A DNA stretch of 61,009 nt from Gammaproteobacteria bacterium (GTDB lineage Bacteria; Pseudomonadota; Gammaproteobacteria; Porifericomitales; Porifericomitaceae). Location of the stretch: NCBI GenBank assembly GCA_028817255.1, contig JAPPQA010000027.1, forward strand, positions 1 to 61,009. Reading direction: 5' to 3'. Shown one piece after another: positions 33,827-43,265 of the stretch. A program made the position numbers and the translations under genes. Within the stretch, counting starts at the first letter, position 1. Each line of letters starts with the position of its first letter. The notes under the pieces were generated by a model that saw nothing but the letters and a program-made list of their open reading frames with translations, did not search any database and was not told where the DNA came from.

Positions 33827-35232
33827 TGCCGGGGCGGTTTCGCAACATCCTGCTGCCGGCGATCCTGTGGGCGGCGGCACTGCCCCTCGCCGCCGCGTCG
33901 CCCCTGCCGGACTTTACTGACCTGGTCGAGGAGAACAGCCCCGCGGTGGTCAGTATCGAGGCCCATGCCGCACCGCCGCAAATCGCACGCAGGCATGAGA
34001 TCCCCAAGGATCACCCCTTGTTCCATTTCTTCGAGAAGTTCTTCAAGGACCCCCCGGCCGGACGGACCCCCTGGTCTGCCCCGCGCGGTTCGGGTTTTCT
34101 GGTCTCTGCCGACGGCTATATCCTTACCAACCGTCACGTCGTAGGCAACTCGGAGAAGATCGTGGTGCGGCTACAGGATCGCCGCGAGTTCCGGGCCAAA
34201 CTCATAGGTACCGATGAACATTCCGATCTCGCCGTATTGCATATTGATGCCGAAGACCTTCCCGCAGTAACCGTCGGCGATTCCTCCCGCCTCAGGGTGG
34301 GGGAATGGGTCATGGCCATTGGCTCGCCCTTCGGGTTCGACTATTCGGTGACCGTTGGGGTCGTCAGCGCCATTGGCCGCGGGTTGCCGAACGAAAATTA
34401 CGTGCCTTATATCCAAACCGACGTCGCCATCAACCCGGGCAACTCCGGCGGGCCGCTGTTTACCCTGAACGGCGACGTAGTCGGCGTGAACGCACAGATT
34501 TTCAGTCCCACTGGCGGCTACTCCGGGCTGTCTTTTACCATTCCGATCAACCTCGCCATGGAAGTTTACCGGCAGATCCGCGAACATGGCCGGGTCACGC
34601 GCGGCTGGCTTGGAGTGCGCATACAGGATGTTACCCACGAACTGGCCGCGTCGTTTAACATGGACCAGGCGCGCGGCGCCTTGATCGCCCAGGTGTTGCC
34701 GGCCAGCCCGGCCATGCGCGCCGGTTTGAGGGAAGGGGATGTTATCGTGCGTTTTGGCGACCGGGAGATTATCTACGCCTCCGACCTGCCGCCGCGGGTT
34801 GGATCCGCGGCCATCGGCAGCGAGGTGGCGCTCGAACTGATCCGGGACGGGCGTAGCAGAACCCTGCAGGTCACTGTAGGAGAATTGCCTGGGGATGCAG
34901 CGGATCGGCCGTTGGCGGATGTTGCACCGCCCGCAGCGCCCCTGGGACTGGAGGTGAGCGATCCCACCGAGGAGGAGCGGCAGGAGTTGGCGCTTGGCGA
35001 CCACGGGGTGGTCGTACGGAAAGTGATGCCGGGGCCGGCGCTCGCCGCCGGCATCCGCGTAGGCGATGCGCTGTTGCAGTTCGATAATCGCGAGCTCGAA
35101 GGCAGCCAACACTTCCGCGCATTGGCCGGTAAGCTTGCTGTGGGAAAGCCAGTGCCGATTCTGCTCCAACGCGACGGCGTACCCCTGTTTCTGGCGTTGC
35201 GGCGTGACCCGCTGCCCGAGGATTTGCCCTGA
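33823..35232 (+). CDS. mucD: Periplasmic serine protease/chaperone (DegP/MucD family)
   Basis: This 469-residue HtrA protease degrades misfolded envelope proteins. It has a signal peptide (about 1-25), a trypsin-like domain with the triad His105 (LTNRHVV), Asp135 (HSDLAVL) and Ser208 (NPGNSGGP), and two PDZ domains (about 270-365 and 385-465). GTG at 33823 and ATG at 33826 are adjacent in-frame starts; the GTG overlaps the rseB TGA. Position in the rpoE operon matches MucD of Pseudomonas. Confidence 0.95.
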   Translation: MMPGRFRNILLPAILWAAALPLAAASPLPDFTDLVEENSPAVVSIEAHAAPPQIARRHEIPKDHPLFHFFEKFFKDPPAGRTPWSAPRGSGFLVSADGYILTNRHVVGNSEKIVVRLQDRREFRAKLIGTDEHSDLAVLHIDAEDLPAVTVGDSSRLRVGEWVMAIGSPFGFDYSVTVGVVSAIGRGLPNENYVPYIQTDVAINPGNSGGPLFTLNGDVVGVNAQIFSPTGGYSGLSFTIPINLAMEVYRQIREHGRVTRGWLGVRIQDVTHELAASFNMDQARGALIAQVLPASPAMRAGLREGDVIVRFGDREIIYASDLPPRVGSAAIGSEVALELIRDGRSRTLQVTVGELPGDAADRPLADVAPPAAPLGLEVSDPTEEERQELALGDHGVVVRKVMPGPALAAGIRVGDALLQFDNRELEGSQHFRALAGKLAVGKPVPILLQRDGVPLFLALRRDPLPEDLP

Positions 35233-35309
35233 AGGAGCAGGAGCCTGGCCAGGCCCGCCCCGTCCAGCGGCGCGTTATGCCCCTGCTGCAATCGTCTTCT
35301 GTCGGCTCC

Positions 35310-37106
35310 ATGGATTCTATGCGCAACTTTTCCATCGTCGCCCATGTGGATCACGGCAAATCCACATTGGCCGATCGCTTGATCCAATCCTGTGGCGGTC
35401 TCAGCGAACGGCAGATGCAGGAGCAGGTGCTGGACTCCATGGATCTGGAGCGGGAGCGAGGGATTACGATCAAGGCGCAGAGCGCCGCCTTGCGTCACAC
35501 TGCCGCCAATGGCCGGGAATACCTGCTGAACTTGATCGATACCCCCGGACATGCTGATTTCAGCTACGAGGTATCGCGTTCGCTGGCTGCCTGCGAAGGG
35601 GCGCTACTGGTTATAGACGCCAGCCAGGGGGTGGAGGCCCAAAGCATCGCCACCTGCCGGATCGCCCTGGAACAGAAGCTGGAGATCGTCCCGGTCTTGA
35701 ACAAAATCGATCTCCCGTCCGCCGACCCGGAGCGCGTATCGCGGCAGATCGAGGAAGTGCTGGGCCTGTCTGTACGTGAAGCGCCGCGGATCAGCGCCAA
35801 ATGCGGTCAGGGGATACCCGCGCTGTTGGACACTCTGGTGCGCCGCTTTCCTCCTCCCCACGGCGATCAGGAAGCACCTTTGCGGGCCTTAATCGTTGAT
35901 TCCTGGTTCGACAATTACCATGGGGTCGTCTCCCTGGTGCGTGTGTTCGATGGGGCGGTCGCCGTCGGTGACCGCGTTCAGATCTTTTCGACGGGGCGAG
36001 CATATCCGGTGCAGCGATTGGGCGTCTTTACGCCGCGGGATGTCCCACGCCAGCGGCTGCATGCCGGCGAGGTAGGGTTTCTGATTGCCGGTATCAAGGA
36101 AATTGACGGCGCCCCGGTAGGGGATACCCTGACCTTGGCCCGGCGGCCGGCATCCCGCTCGCTGCCGGGTTTCCGACGGATCAAGCCGCGGGTCTTCGCC
36201 GGTCTGTTCCCTGCGGATTCCTCCTGCTGCGATGCGTTGCGCGCCGCCTTGGAAAAATTACGCCTGAACGACTCGGCCCTGCATTTCGAGGCAGAACATT
36301 CCCAGTCTCTGGGCATGGGATTCCGCTGCGGCTTTCTGGGAATGTTGCATATGGAGATCGTCCAGGAACGCCTGGAGCGAGAATACGGCCTGGACTTAAT
36401 CACGACTATGCCGACGGTTATTTACCAGGCGTTGACTGACAGTGGCGAACTGCTGTCAGTGGATAATCCGGCTCGGATTCCGGAACGGACCCGGATTGTC
36501 GAGTGGCGCGAACCAGTAGTTCGGGCCGACCTGCTTGCGCCGCGGGAATACGTGGGCCGGGTGCTGGCCTTGTGCCTGAAACGGCGGGGCAAACAGCAGG
36601 AAATCCGTTACCTGGAGGGTCGTGCGGCACTGCGCTTCGAGATGCCGCTGAGCGAGATTGTGCTGGATTTTTTCGACCGGCTGAAGTCCGTCAGCAGCGG
36701 TTATGCCTCTTTCGATTACGATTTTCTGGGTTTCGTTCCCGCCGACCTGGTGCGGCTGGATGTGTTGCTCAACAGCAAGCGAGTGGACGCCTTGTCATCT
36801 ATTGAGCACCGCGACTCTGTTGCCGTCCGCGCCCGGCAATTGGCGCGGAGGCTCAAGGAGGCGATCCCCAGGCAGATGTTCGACGTGGCCATCCAGGCCG
36901 CTCTCGGTTCAAAGATTATCGCCCGGGAGACCGTCAAGGGCCTGCGCAAAGACGTGACCGCCAAGTGCTACGGCGGAGATATTACCCGCAAGCGCAAGCT
37001 CCTGGAGCGCCAGAAGGCCGGCAAGCGCCGGATGAAGAGCTTCGGTGACGTACAGATTCCACAGGAGGCCTTCCTGGCGCTGTTGCGGGCGGAGAGGCAG
37101 GGTTGA
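35310..37106 (+). CDS. lepA: Elongation factor 4
   Basis: This 598-residue translational GTPase acts on stalled or mistranslocated ribosomes. G motifs are AHVDHGKST, DTPGHADF and NKIDLP. EF-G-like domains and the LepA-specific C-terminal domain (GGDITRKRKLLERQKAGKRRMK) follow. ATG at 35310 gives MDSMRNFSIVAHVDHGKST, aligning with the E. coli start and length; ATG at 35277 would add 11 residues. Neither has an obvious SD. It is followed by lepB in the usual order and its stop overlaps the lepB TTG. Confidence 0.96.
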   Translation: MDSMRNFSIVAHVDHGKSTLADRLIQSCGGLSERQMQEQVLDSMDLERERGITIKAQSAALRHTAANGREYLLNLIDTPGHADFSYEVSRSLAACEGALLVIDASQGVEAQSIATCRIALEQKLEIVPVLNKIDLPSADPERVSRQIEEVLGLSVREAPRISAKCGQGIPALLDTLVRRFPPPHGDQEAPLRALIVDSWFDNYHGVVSLVRVFDGAVAVGDRVQIFSTGRAYPVQRLGVFTPRDVPRQRLHAGEVGFLIAGIKEIDGAPVGDTLTLARRPASRSLPGFRRIKPRVFAGLFPADSSCCDALRAALEKLRLNDSALHFEAEHSQSLGMGFRCGFLGMLHMEIVQERLEREYGLDLITTMPTVIYQALTDSGELLSVDNPARIPERTRIVEWREPVVRADLLAPREYVGRVLALCLKRRGKQQEIRYLEGRAALRFEMPLSEIVLDFFDRLKSVSSGYASFDYDFLGFVPADLVRLDVLLNSKRVDALSSIEHRDSVAVRARQLARRLKEAIPRQMFDVAIQAALGSKIIARETVKGLRKDVTAKCYGGDITRKRKLLERQKAGKRRMKSFGDVQIPQEAFLALLRAERQG

Positions 37107-37864
37107 GTATAGATTTTTCCTGGGTGATGGCCTCGTTGGTCCTGGCCAGCGGCGGACTCGTGTGCGCCGGCCGGCTGGGCCGGTACTGCGACCGAGAATG
37201 GGCGGAGTCGGGGGTCGTCCAGTTGGCTCGCTCTCTGTTTCCGGTATTCCTGATCGTGTTCCTGATCCGTTCCTTCCTGATCGAACCGTTCCGTATCCCC
37301 TCGGCGTCTATGATGCCCACCCTGCTGGCGGGCGATCTCATACTGGTCAATAAATTCGACTATGGCATTCGGTTGCCCTTGGTCCACTATAAGATCGTCG
37401 GCGACGGTCAGCCGCGCCGGGGCGACGTGATCGTGTTCCGCTATCCGCTGAACCCCCGCCTGTCCTATATCAAGCGCGTGATCGGTCTGCCCGGCGACCG
37501 GGTACGCTATCACGAGAAAAACCTGTATATTAACGGCATGCCGGTAGAGCGCGCGCAAATTGGAGGCTTGGATACGGAGGAGCCCGGGAATGATGGCGGG
37601 CGCGGCCGCCTGTCCTGGGAAGAACTGCTACCCGGCAGGGCACACGAGATCCTGGTGGACCCGCGGCAAGACCTGGTCACGGAGACGAACGTGGTTGTCC
37701 CGGAGGCGCATTATTTCGTTCTGGGAGACAACCGGGATAACAGCAGGGACAGCAGGTTCTGGGGTTTCGTCCCGGACGATCACCTGGTAGGCAAGGCCTT
37801 CCTGGTTTGGCTGAGTTGGAACGGAGGGATCGTATGGCAAAGAATAGGCAAAAGCATCCAATAG
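37103..37864 (+). CDS. lepB: Signal peptidase I
   Basis: This 253-residue inner-membrane serine protease removes signal peptides. An N-terminal hydrophobic segment and a second membrane helix (about 44-60, SLFPVFLIVFLIRSFLI) precede the catalytic Ser69 in IPSASMMPTL. The general base is Lys124 in YIKRVIGLPGD. The late box HYFVLGDNRDNSRDSRFWGFVP is intact. The start is TTG at 37103, overlapping the lepA stop as TTGA. Its 3' end overlaps the next gene by 31 nt. Confidence 0.95.
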   Translation: MSIDFSWVMASLVLASGGLVCAGRLGRYCDREWAESGVVQLARSLFPVFLIVFLIRSFLIEPFRIPSASMMPTLLAGDLILVNKFDYGIRLPLVHYKIVGDGQPRRGDVIVFRYPLNPRLSYIKRVIGLPGDRVRYHEKNLYINGMPVERAQIGGLDTEEPGNDGGRGRLSWEELLPGRAHEILVDPRQDLVTETNVVVPEAHYFVLGDNRDNSRDSRFWGFVPDDHLVGKAFLVWLSWNGGIVWQRIGKSIQ

Positions 37865-38271
37865 CATTCGGCGGCCAATGGCGGCGTCAACTCGGGCTCA
37901 GCCTCAGCGGCGTAGCGATAGCGGGGACTATCTTTTTGGGCATCGCCTATCTAGGGCTAAAGATTTACCCTCTTTACTACGAACGCTTTCTGGTCATCCA
38001 GGTGATGGACACCTTGGTTGCGGACCGGAAAACGGCACGGTCCAACGAGGCCCAACTGCGGTTCAAGTTTCTGCGCTTGGCGGGTCTGAATGGCATCACA
38101 GTCATAAAGCAGACAAATATCCACGAGACCTTCAACGTGGTGGAGCCCAGGAAAAAGGGACAGCCAAGGCTCCTTGTCGTCACTTACGAGGCGCGGTCAC
38201 CGCTGTTTGCGGATCTGGATCTGTTGCTGAAATTCCATCAGGAGCGGATGTTGGGAGAAGGGGAGGGCTGA
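37834..38271 (+). CDS. DUF4845-type small membrane protein
   Basis: This is a 145-residue protein of unknown function found between lepB and rnc in many Gammaproteobacteria. It has one transmembrane helix (about residues 22-43, LGLSLSGVAIAGTIFLGIAY) after a short basic N-terminus, then a soluble, presumably periplasmic domain. The ATG at 37834 has GGAGGG 5 nt upstream and lies inside the end of lepB. Membership in the DUF4845 family is judged from size, topology and locus. Confidence 0.75.
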   Translation: MAKNRQKHPIAFGGQWRRQLGLSLSGVAIAGTIFLGIAYLGLKIYPLYYERFLVIQVMDTLVADRKTARSNEAQLRFKFLRLAGLNGITVIKQTNIHETFNVVEPRKKGQPRLLVVTYEARSPLFADLDLLLKFHQERMLGEGEG

Positions 38272-38306
38272 CAATAGCCTCGAAGATTGCCGATAACCGG
38301 GAGCTC

Positions 38307-39005
38307 ATGCCTTGCGAGTTATTACGGCATCGCTTTCGCGACCGCGAATTATATTGCCAGGCTCTGACCCACAGTAGTGCGGGTTCTCCCCATAATCAGC
38401 GCCTGGAGTATCTTGGGGATTCTTTACTTGGCTTTTTGATTGCGGAGCACTTGTTCCGACGCTTCCCGCGGTCCCGGGAGGGAGAGTTGACCCGGATGCG
38501 CGCCCACCTGGTCCGGGGGGGCGCCCTGGCACGATTGGCGCTGGCGCATGGTCTGGATCGGCGTATCCGGCTGGGGAAAAGCATCGCCGCCCGTCTGCCG
38601 CTTCCAGAATCGGTACTCGCGAGCCTGGTCGAGGCTATTGTCGGCGCCATCTACATGGACGGCGGTCTTGAGCGTTGCCGACGCGCCGTTCGCTTTCTTT
38701 ATGGCAAGGAACTAAAAAGCTTTGCGCCGTCCCGTGCCCGCAAATCTTCCAAGACGCGCCTGAACGAATTTCTTCAGGCACAGGGATGGGCCCTGCCGGT
38801 CTATCGCGTACTGGGCAAGGATAGCTGCCTTGAAGAGGAGAAATTTATCATACAGTGTCAGGTCTTCGCCGCGGGCAACGGCGCCGCGGACAGCGGGAGC
38901 CAGGGAGGCATAGAGCTGATCTGCCAGGGTTCGGGGCACAGCAAGCGCCGGGCGGAAGAAGAGGCGGCGGGCAAGGTCCTGGCACGGTTGCAGGTGCAGT
39001 CTTGA
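38307..39005 (+). CDS. rnc: Ribonuclease III
   Basis: This 232-residue double-strand-specific RNase matures rRNA and cuts structured mRNAs. The RNase III signature is HNQRLEYLGDSLLGF (residues 30-44). The second metal-binding acidic site is in ASLVEAIVGAIYMDGG. The C-terminal dsRNA-binding domain (about 155-230) contains KTRLNEFLQAQGWALPVY and GHSKRRAEEEAAGKVL. The ATG at 38307 has GGGAG only about 4 nt upstream. The stop overlaps the era TTG start, and rnc-era coupling is widespread. Confidence 0.94.
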   Translation: MPCELLRHRFRDRELYCQALTHSSAGSPHNQRLEYLGDSLLGFLIAEHLFRRFPRSREGELTRMRAHLVRGGALARLALAHGLDRRIRLGKSIAARLPLPESVLASLVEAIVGAIYMDGGLERCRRAVRFLYGKELKSFAPSRARKSSKTRLNEFLQAQGWALPVYRVLGKDSCLEEEKFIIQCQVFAAGNGAADSGSQGGIELICQGSGHSKRRAEEEAAGKVLARLQVQS

Positions 39006-39925
39006 ACTTTTTGCCGCGCCGGGAATGCCCGGTTCCCGGCCCTGACTATGGCCGCCGCGTTGCTCTCGTTGGCCGGCCCAATGTAGGCAAGTCCACGTTG
39101 CTAAACCGGGTCTTGGGGCGCAAACTCAGCATTGCCTCACGACGCCCGCAGACGACCCGCTTTTGGGTTGCCGGCTGCAAGAACGGCCCCGATGGGCAAA
39201 TCGTTTACGTAGATACGCCAGGCCTGCAATTTTGTCGGCACGACTCGTTGAATCGCCATCTTCGCAGGGAGGCGATCCGTGCCCTGCACGACGTACACGC
39301 TGCAATCTGGGTCGTAGAAGCCCTGCATTGGAGGCGGGAAGACGAATTCGTGCTCGGCCTTTTGCGGGATCTGCATCCGCCCCTGCCTACCCTGGTGGCG
39401 GTTAACAAAGTGGACCAGGTTCGGGACAAAACGCGCCTGCTGCCTTATCTGGAGCGGTTAGCGGGGCATCTGGATCGCTGCGAGGCGGTTCCTTTATCGG
39501 CCCGCACTGGTTTGCAAGTGGACGTGTTGGAACGGTGCTTGGCGCGTCTGCTCCCTGCACCGCCTGTGCCGTGCCCGGCCCAGGAGGAAGAATCAGTTAA
39601 TTTACCAAGGACTTGCGCTGAATTATTGCGAGAGAAGCTTTTACATCGTTTGGGTGCGGAACTGCCTTATTCTCTGGCAGTGACTGCCGAGGAGCAGACG
39701 GCTTGCGGTCCGATATTGCACTTGCGCGCCGTGGTTTGGGTAGAGAGGGAAGGGCAGAAGCGAATCGTAATCGGCAAGGAGGGAACGGTGCTCAAGGAGG
39801 CTGGGCGCCAGGCTCGTTGCGAGTTGGAGGCGATGCTGGGCCGGCAGGTGAACTTGAAGAGTTGGGTCCGGGTCAGACCGGGCTGGTCTGCCGACCCCCG
39901 GGCCATCCTGCAATTCTGCGGCTGA
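39002..39925 (+). CDS. era: GTPase Era
   Basis: This 307-residue essential GTPase assists 30S assembly by binding the 16S rRNA 3' end. Motifs are GRPNVGKST (G1), DTPGL (G3) and NKVD (G4). The C-terminal KH domain holds RIVIGKEGTVLKEAGRQAR. The start is TTG at 39002, overlapping the rnc stop; no ATG precedes the G1 motif. A moderately AT-rich stretch (39591-39640) lies between the GTPase and KH domains. Confidence 0.95.
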   Translation: MNFLPRRECPVPGPDYGRRVALVGRPNVGKSTLLNRVLGRKLSIASRRPQTTRFWVAGCKNGPDGQIVYVDTPGLQFCRHDSLNRHLRREAIRALHDVHAAIWVVEALHWRREDEFVLGLLRDLHPPLPTLVAVNKVDQVRDKTRLLPYLERLAGHLDRCEAVPLSARTGLQVDVLERCLARLLPAPPVPCPAQEEESVNLPRTCAELLREKLLHRLGAELPYSLAVTAEEQTACGPILHLRAVVWVEREGQKRIVIGKEGTVLKEAGRQARCELEAMLGRQVNLKSWVRVRPGWSADPRAILQFCG

Positions 39926-39938
39926 ATGCGGCGCGGCC

Positions 39939-40682
39939 GTGCGGACGGACTTACATCCCTGTTATATATTGCACCGGCGTCCCTATCGGGAACATAGCTT
40001 GCTGATCGAGGTGCTCTCTCGCCGTCATGGTCGCTGGGGGCTCGTGGCTCGCGGCGTTCGTCGTCGTAGTCGTCGCCCCGCCATTCCGTTACAGCCATTT
40101 CAACTGTTGCTGCTTTCCTGGCAGGGGCGTGGCGAACTGGGGACGCTGACCCGGCACGAATCGGCTGCGCCGCCGCTCGCTTTGCCTGTAGAAAACTATT
40201 TTGCCGCCCTCTATCTCAATGAATTATTGCTGTCGCTGTTACACCGCTACGAACCGCACCATAGGTTGTTCGCTTCTTATCACGATACCTTGCTTTCGTT
40301 GCAGGGCGGTGGGGACCAGGAGGCGCCGCTGCGCAGTTTCGAGGTGTGCCTGCTGCGGGAACTCGGCTACGGCCCGGCCCTGGAGCGGGAGCATCCTTCC
40401 GGAGAGTACATCTGTGCCGAAGCGCAATACTATTACCAGGTCGGGTTGGGTCCCTGCCGTAATCGTCCGGCAGGCGATTACCAACAGATATCCGGGCGGG
40501 CCTTGCAATTCCTCTCCGGAGAGGGTCCTGCTACGCCGACCTCGTTGCGCGAGGCGAAGCGTCTGTTGCGCCATATTCTGGCGCAGCAGTTGAATGGCCG
40601 TCCCCTTGCCAGCCGCGCGCTGTACCGCGAATATCTGGGGCTGTCGCACTTGGCTTCAGAACAGGCATCAAGCAGCGCCTAG
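39939..40682 (+). CDS. recO: DNA repair protein RecO
   Basis: This 247-residue RecO mediates RecA loading and strand annealing. An N-terminal OB fold (CYILHRRPYREHSLLIEVLSRRHGR) is followed by a helical domain (VENYFAALYLNELLLSLLHRYEPHH, FEVCLLRELGY). Zinc-binding cysteines seen in some RecO proteins are not evident. The GTG at 39939 lies 13 nt after era. Only 7 nt separate it from acpS; the pdxJ gene usually found here is absent. Confidence 0.9.
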   Translation: MRTDLHPCYILHRRPYREHSLLIEVLSRRHGRWGLVARGVRRRSRRPAIPLQPFQLLLLSWQGRGELGTLTRHESAAPPLALPVENYFAALYLNELLLSLLHRYEPHHRLFASYHDTLLSLQGGGDQEAPLRSFEVCLLRELGYGPALEREHPSGEYICAEAQYYYQVGLGPCRNRPAGDYQQISGRALQFLSGEGPATPTSLREAKRLLRHILAQQLNGRPLASRALYREYLGLSHLASEQASSSA

Positions 40683-40689
40683 ACCCCGG

Positions 40690-41082
40690 ATGATTTACGG
40701 GATTGGTCTGGATATTGTTGATGTCAGGCGGATACGCTCCACTTGGCGTCGTTTCGGAGAACGCCTGGCGCGGCGGCTGTTGCACCGGGAAGAGCTGCTG
40801 GAGTATGCCGCCTGCCGTCACCCGGAATATTATCTGGCCAAACGCTTGGCGGCTAAGGAAGCGCTGGTCAAGGCCTTGGGCACCGGTTTTCAGGATGGGA
40901 TCGTCGCCAGCCAACTGCTGCTCACCCATTTGCCCAGCGGCCAGCCGCAACTGCATTGCCAGGGAATAGCGGGGAAATTACTGCTGGAGCGCGGGATTAC
41001 GGAGCGGCATGTCAGCATCACGGACGAAAAACATTATGTATTGGCCTGTGTCGTACTGGGCCGCGGTCGGCGCCGAGACTGA
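40690..41082 (+). CDS. acpS: Holo-[acyl-carrier-protein] synthase
   Basis: This 130-residue phosphopantetheinyl transferase activates AcpP by transferring 4'-phosphopantetheine from CoA. Magnesium ligands Asp8 (GIGLDIVDV) and Glu57 (AAKEALVKALGTGF) are present. The ATG at 40690 gives the standard N-terminus. The last 49 nt overlap the 3' end of rne on the opposite strand, an unusual convergent overlap. Confidence 0.95.
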   Translation: MIYGIGLDIVDVRRIRSTWRRFGERLARRLLHREELLEYAACRHPEYYLAKRLAAKEALVKALGTGFQDGIVASQLLLTHLPSGQPQLHCQGIAGKLLLERGITERHVSITDEKHYVLACVVLGRGRRRD

Positions 41083-42968
41083 CCGGACGAGGACTCTTTC
41101 TTCCTGTCTGCCATGGCGCCTCCTTCCGTTCCGCCTTGCCGCCTGCCTGTAGCCGATCGTGACGGGGCATTGCCTTTGGCAGGGGCGCGGTCACGGCGCC
41201 CTCCGCCGCCGCGCCGCCCGCGACGGCGGCCACCGCTGCGCCGGGTTTCGCCTCGACTTTGGCGCTCTTGCCGCGGCCGCCGACCTGCTGTCCCGCCGCT
41301 ACGGCGCCCCCAGCCGCGCAGGGCATCCCACAGCCGCAACAGCCATCCTCTCCTGCCGCCGCCGTGTCCTGGAGCCATTCCTTCCACTACCGCTCGCGGC
41401 ACCTTGCGTTGGCTGCGCCGCAGGTAGTTCTCCAATTTCGAAGAAAGCGCGGTTCCTTCTTCCCGTCTCTCCTCGCGCGCTTCGGATTCCCCTCGGCGTA
41501 GCCGGCGCAGTTGGTAGCGCGGGATTTCCAGACCCGCGTCCGGGATCATAAGGATACGAATATTCTCGCGTTTCTCGATCTCCAGCAGGGTCTCCCGCTT
41601 CTCGTTGCCGAGGAAGGTCGCTACGTCGATCGGCAGGTGGATAACTACCTGAGCAGTGGACTCCTTGACGGCCTCCTCTTCGATCAGCCGCAACAAGGCA
41701 AAGGCCTGTGATTCCAGCGAACGGACCCGCCCGGTACCGCTGCAACGCGGGCAGGCCTCAGAATTCGCGTCGCTGAGCGAAGGCCGCAGCCGTTGGCGGG
41801 ACATCTCCAAAAGTCCGAAACGGGAAATCCCCCCCATCTGCACCCGCGCACGGTCCAGGCGTACGCATTTGCGCATCCGGGACTCCACTTCGCGCTGACT
41901 GGCGTTGTTGGCCATGTCAATGAAATCCACCACGAGCAGTCCCCCCAGGTCGCGCAGGCGCAACTGGCGCGCGATCTCCTCTGCCGCCTCAAGGTTGGTG
42001 GTCAGCGCCGTTTCTTCAATGTCGCCGCCGGCAGTGGCGCGGGCGGAGTTAATATCTATGGTGATCAGCGCCTCGGTGTGGTCAATTACCAGAGAACCGC
42101 CAGAGGGTAGCGAGACCTCGCGGGCAAAGGCGGAATCGATCTGGCTCTCAATATGGTTACGGACGAACAGGGGCTCCGGCCCGGAGTACAGGCGCAACTT
42201 GTCGAGAAATTGCGGCATGGCTTGCTCCATGAATTCCCGCGTCCGCTGATAGAAGTCCTCGTTGTCTATAAGGATCTCCTGTATGTCGCCGCGCAAGTAG
42301 TCACGCAGGATCCGCACTACAATGTCGCTTTCCCGGTACACCAGAACCGGGGCCGCTCGCTCTTCGGCAGCCGCCTCGATGGTCGCCCACAGGCGCAACA
42401 GGTAATCCAGATCCCGCTGTAATTCGTTGGCATCCATGCCGACGCCCGCGGTGCGCAGGATCAAGCCCATGCCCCGGGGGATCTCCAGTGTGCTCAGAGC
42501 CTCCCGCGCCTGCTCCCGGTCATTGCCTTCGATCTGCCTGGATACTCCGCCGGCGCGGGGGTTGTTGGGCATCAGCACGAGATAGCGCCCGGCCAGGCTG
42601 ACGAAGGTGGTCAGGGCAGCGCCTTTGTTTCCGCGCTCTTCCTTTTCTACCTGGACGAGCAACTCGCGACCTTCTTTCAATGCGTCGCCAGGGGCAGGGC
42701 GCTCGTCGTCGTCCGCCTCCGGCCGGTCGGGCAGGCAGAGCACATGCGCCACCTCTTTGAAAGGCAGAAAACCGTGGCGCCCCGTGCCGTAGTCCAGGAA
42801 GGCGGCCTCCAGGCTGGGTTCCACTCGGGCTATCCGCGCCTTGTAAATACTGCCTTTCCTTTGCTCCCGGGTCCCGGACTCGATATTGAGGTCGTATAGT
42901 TGCTGACCATCCACTAGAGCGACACGCACTTCCTCTGGTTGGGCGGCATTGATTAGCATTTTTTTCAT
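41034..42968 (-). CDS. rne: Ribonuclease E/G family endoribonuclease with short basic tail
   Basis: This 644-residue enzyme is intermediate between RNase G (about 490) and E. coli RNase E (1061). The N-terminal S1 domain (SIYKARIARVEPSLEAAFLDYG), the RNase H/5'-sensor region and the DNase I-like domain are present. Catalytic aspartates lie in TIDINSARAT and VVDFIDM. The Zn-link motif is CPRCSGTGRV. After residue about 515 the tail is Arg/Gly-rich (RRSGGRRRGRRGGGGRRDR) and lacks obvious enolase or PNPase docking segments. The ATG at 42968 has GAGG 8 nt upstream. rne and rluC are divergent, as in E. coli. Confidence 0.93.
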   Translation of the reverse strand: MKKMLINAAQPEEVRVALVDGQQLYDLNIESGTREQRKGSIYKARIARVEPSLEAAFLDYGTGRHGFLPFKEVAHVLCLPDRPEADDDERPAPGDALKEGRELLVQVEKEERGNKGAALTTFVSLAGRYLVLMPNNPRAGGVSRQIEGNDREQAREALSTLEIPRGMGLILRTAGVGMDANELQRDLDYLLRLWATIEAAAEERAAPVLVYRESDIVVRILRDYLRGDIQEILIDNEDFYQRTREFMEQAMPQFLDKLRLYSGPEPLFVRNHIESQIDSAFAREVSLPSGGSLVIDHTEALITIDINSARATAGGDIEETALTTNLEAAEEIARQLRLRDLGGLLVVDFIDMANNASQREVESRMRKCVRLDRARVQMGGISRFGLLEMSRQRLRPSLSDANSEACPRCSGTGRVRSLESQAFALLRLIEEEAVKESTAQVVIHLPIDVATFLGNEKRETLLEIEKRENIRILMIPDAGLEIPRYQLRRLRRGESEAREERREEGTALSSKLENYLRRSQRKVPRAVVEGMAPGHGGGRRGWLLRLWDALRGWGRRSGGTAGRRPRQERQSRGETRRSGGRRRGRRGGGGRRDRAPAKGNAPSRSATGRRQGGTEGGAMADRKKESSSGQSRRRPRPSTTQANT

Positions 42969-43265
42969 TTGTAGATCCTCTGCTTTTCAGCGATTATCGG
43001 TTAGGCGCACCAGGAGCGTCCCACAGCTCGGTCACGGGGACGCCACGGGGCGCCGCGGTTGCCGAAGGCGCTGTCAGGCGAAGTCGTGAAAGCGATTGCT
43101 GCGTGTGGCGTGCAAGGGAAACCCCTGCAACGGTCCTCGAACGAAAACGCTTAATGCCAAACCCCCTTCGGCCCCTGGGGACAGACGCAAGGACGCGATC
43201 TCGTTGTCGCCCCGATGTCCACCCGCGGATGTCCGCCCGCGCCAGATGCTGCTACTATAGCAGAC
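42969..43265. promoter_or_regulatory. Divergent rne-rluC intergenic region
   Basis: These 297 nt must hold the rne 5' leader and the rluC start signals. An inverted repeat CTGCTA-CTA-TAGCAG (43249-43263) ends 2 nt before the rluC ATG and contains the -10-like TACTAT (43253-43258). In E. coli the rne leader mediates autoregulation; I do not see a convincing equivalent structure here. Confidence 0.45.

Noticed and set aside
37878..38306. N-terminal extension of rnc by about 143 codons
   Set aside because: It overlaps the DUF4845 gene in another frame and has no RNase III similarity before MPCELLRHRF.
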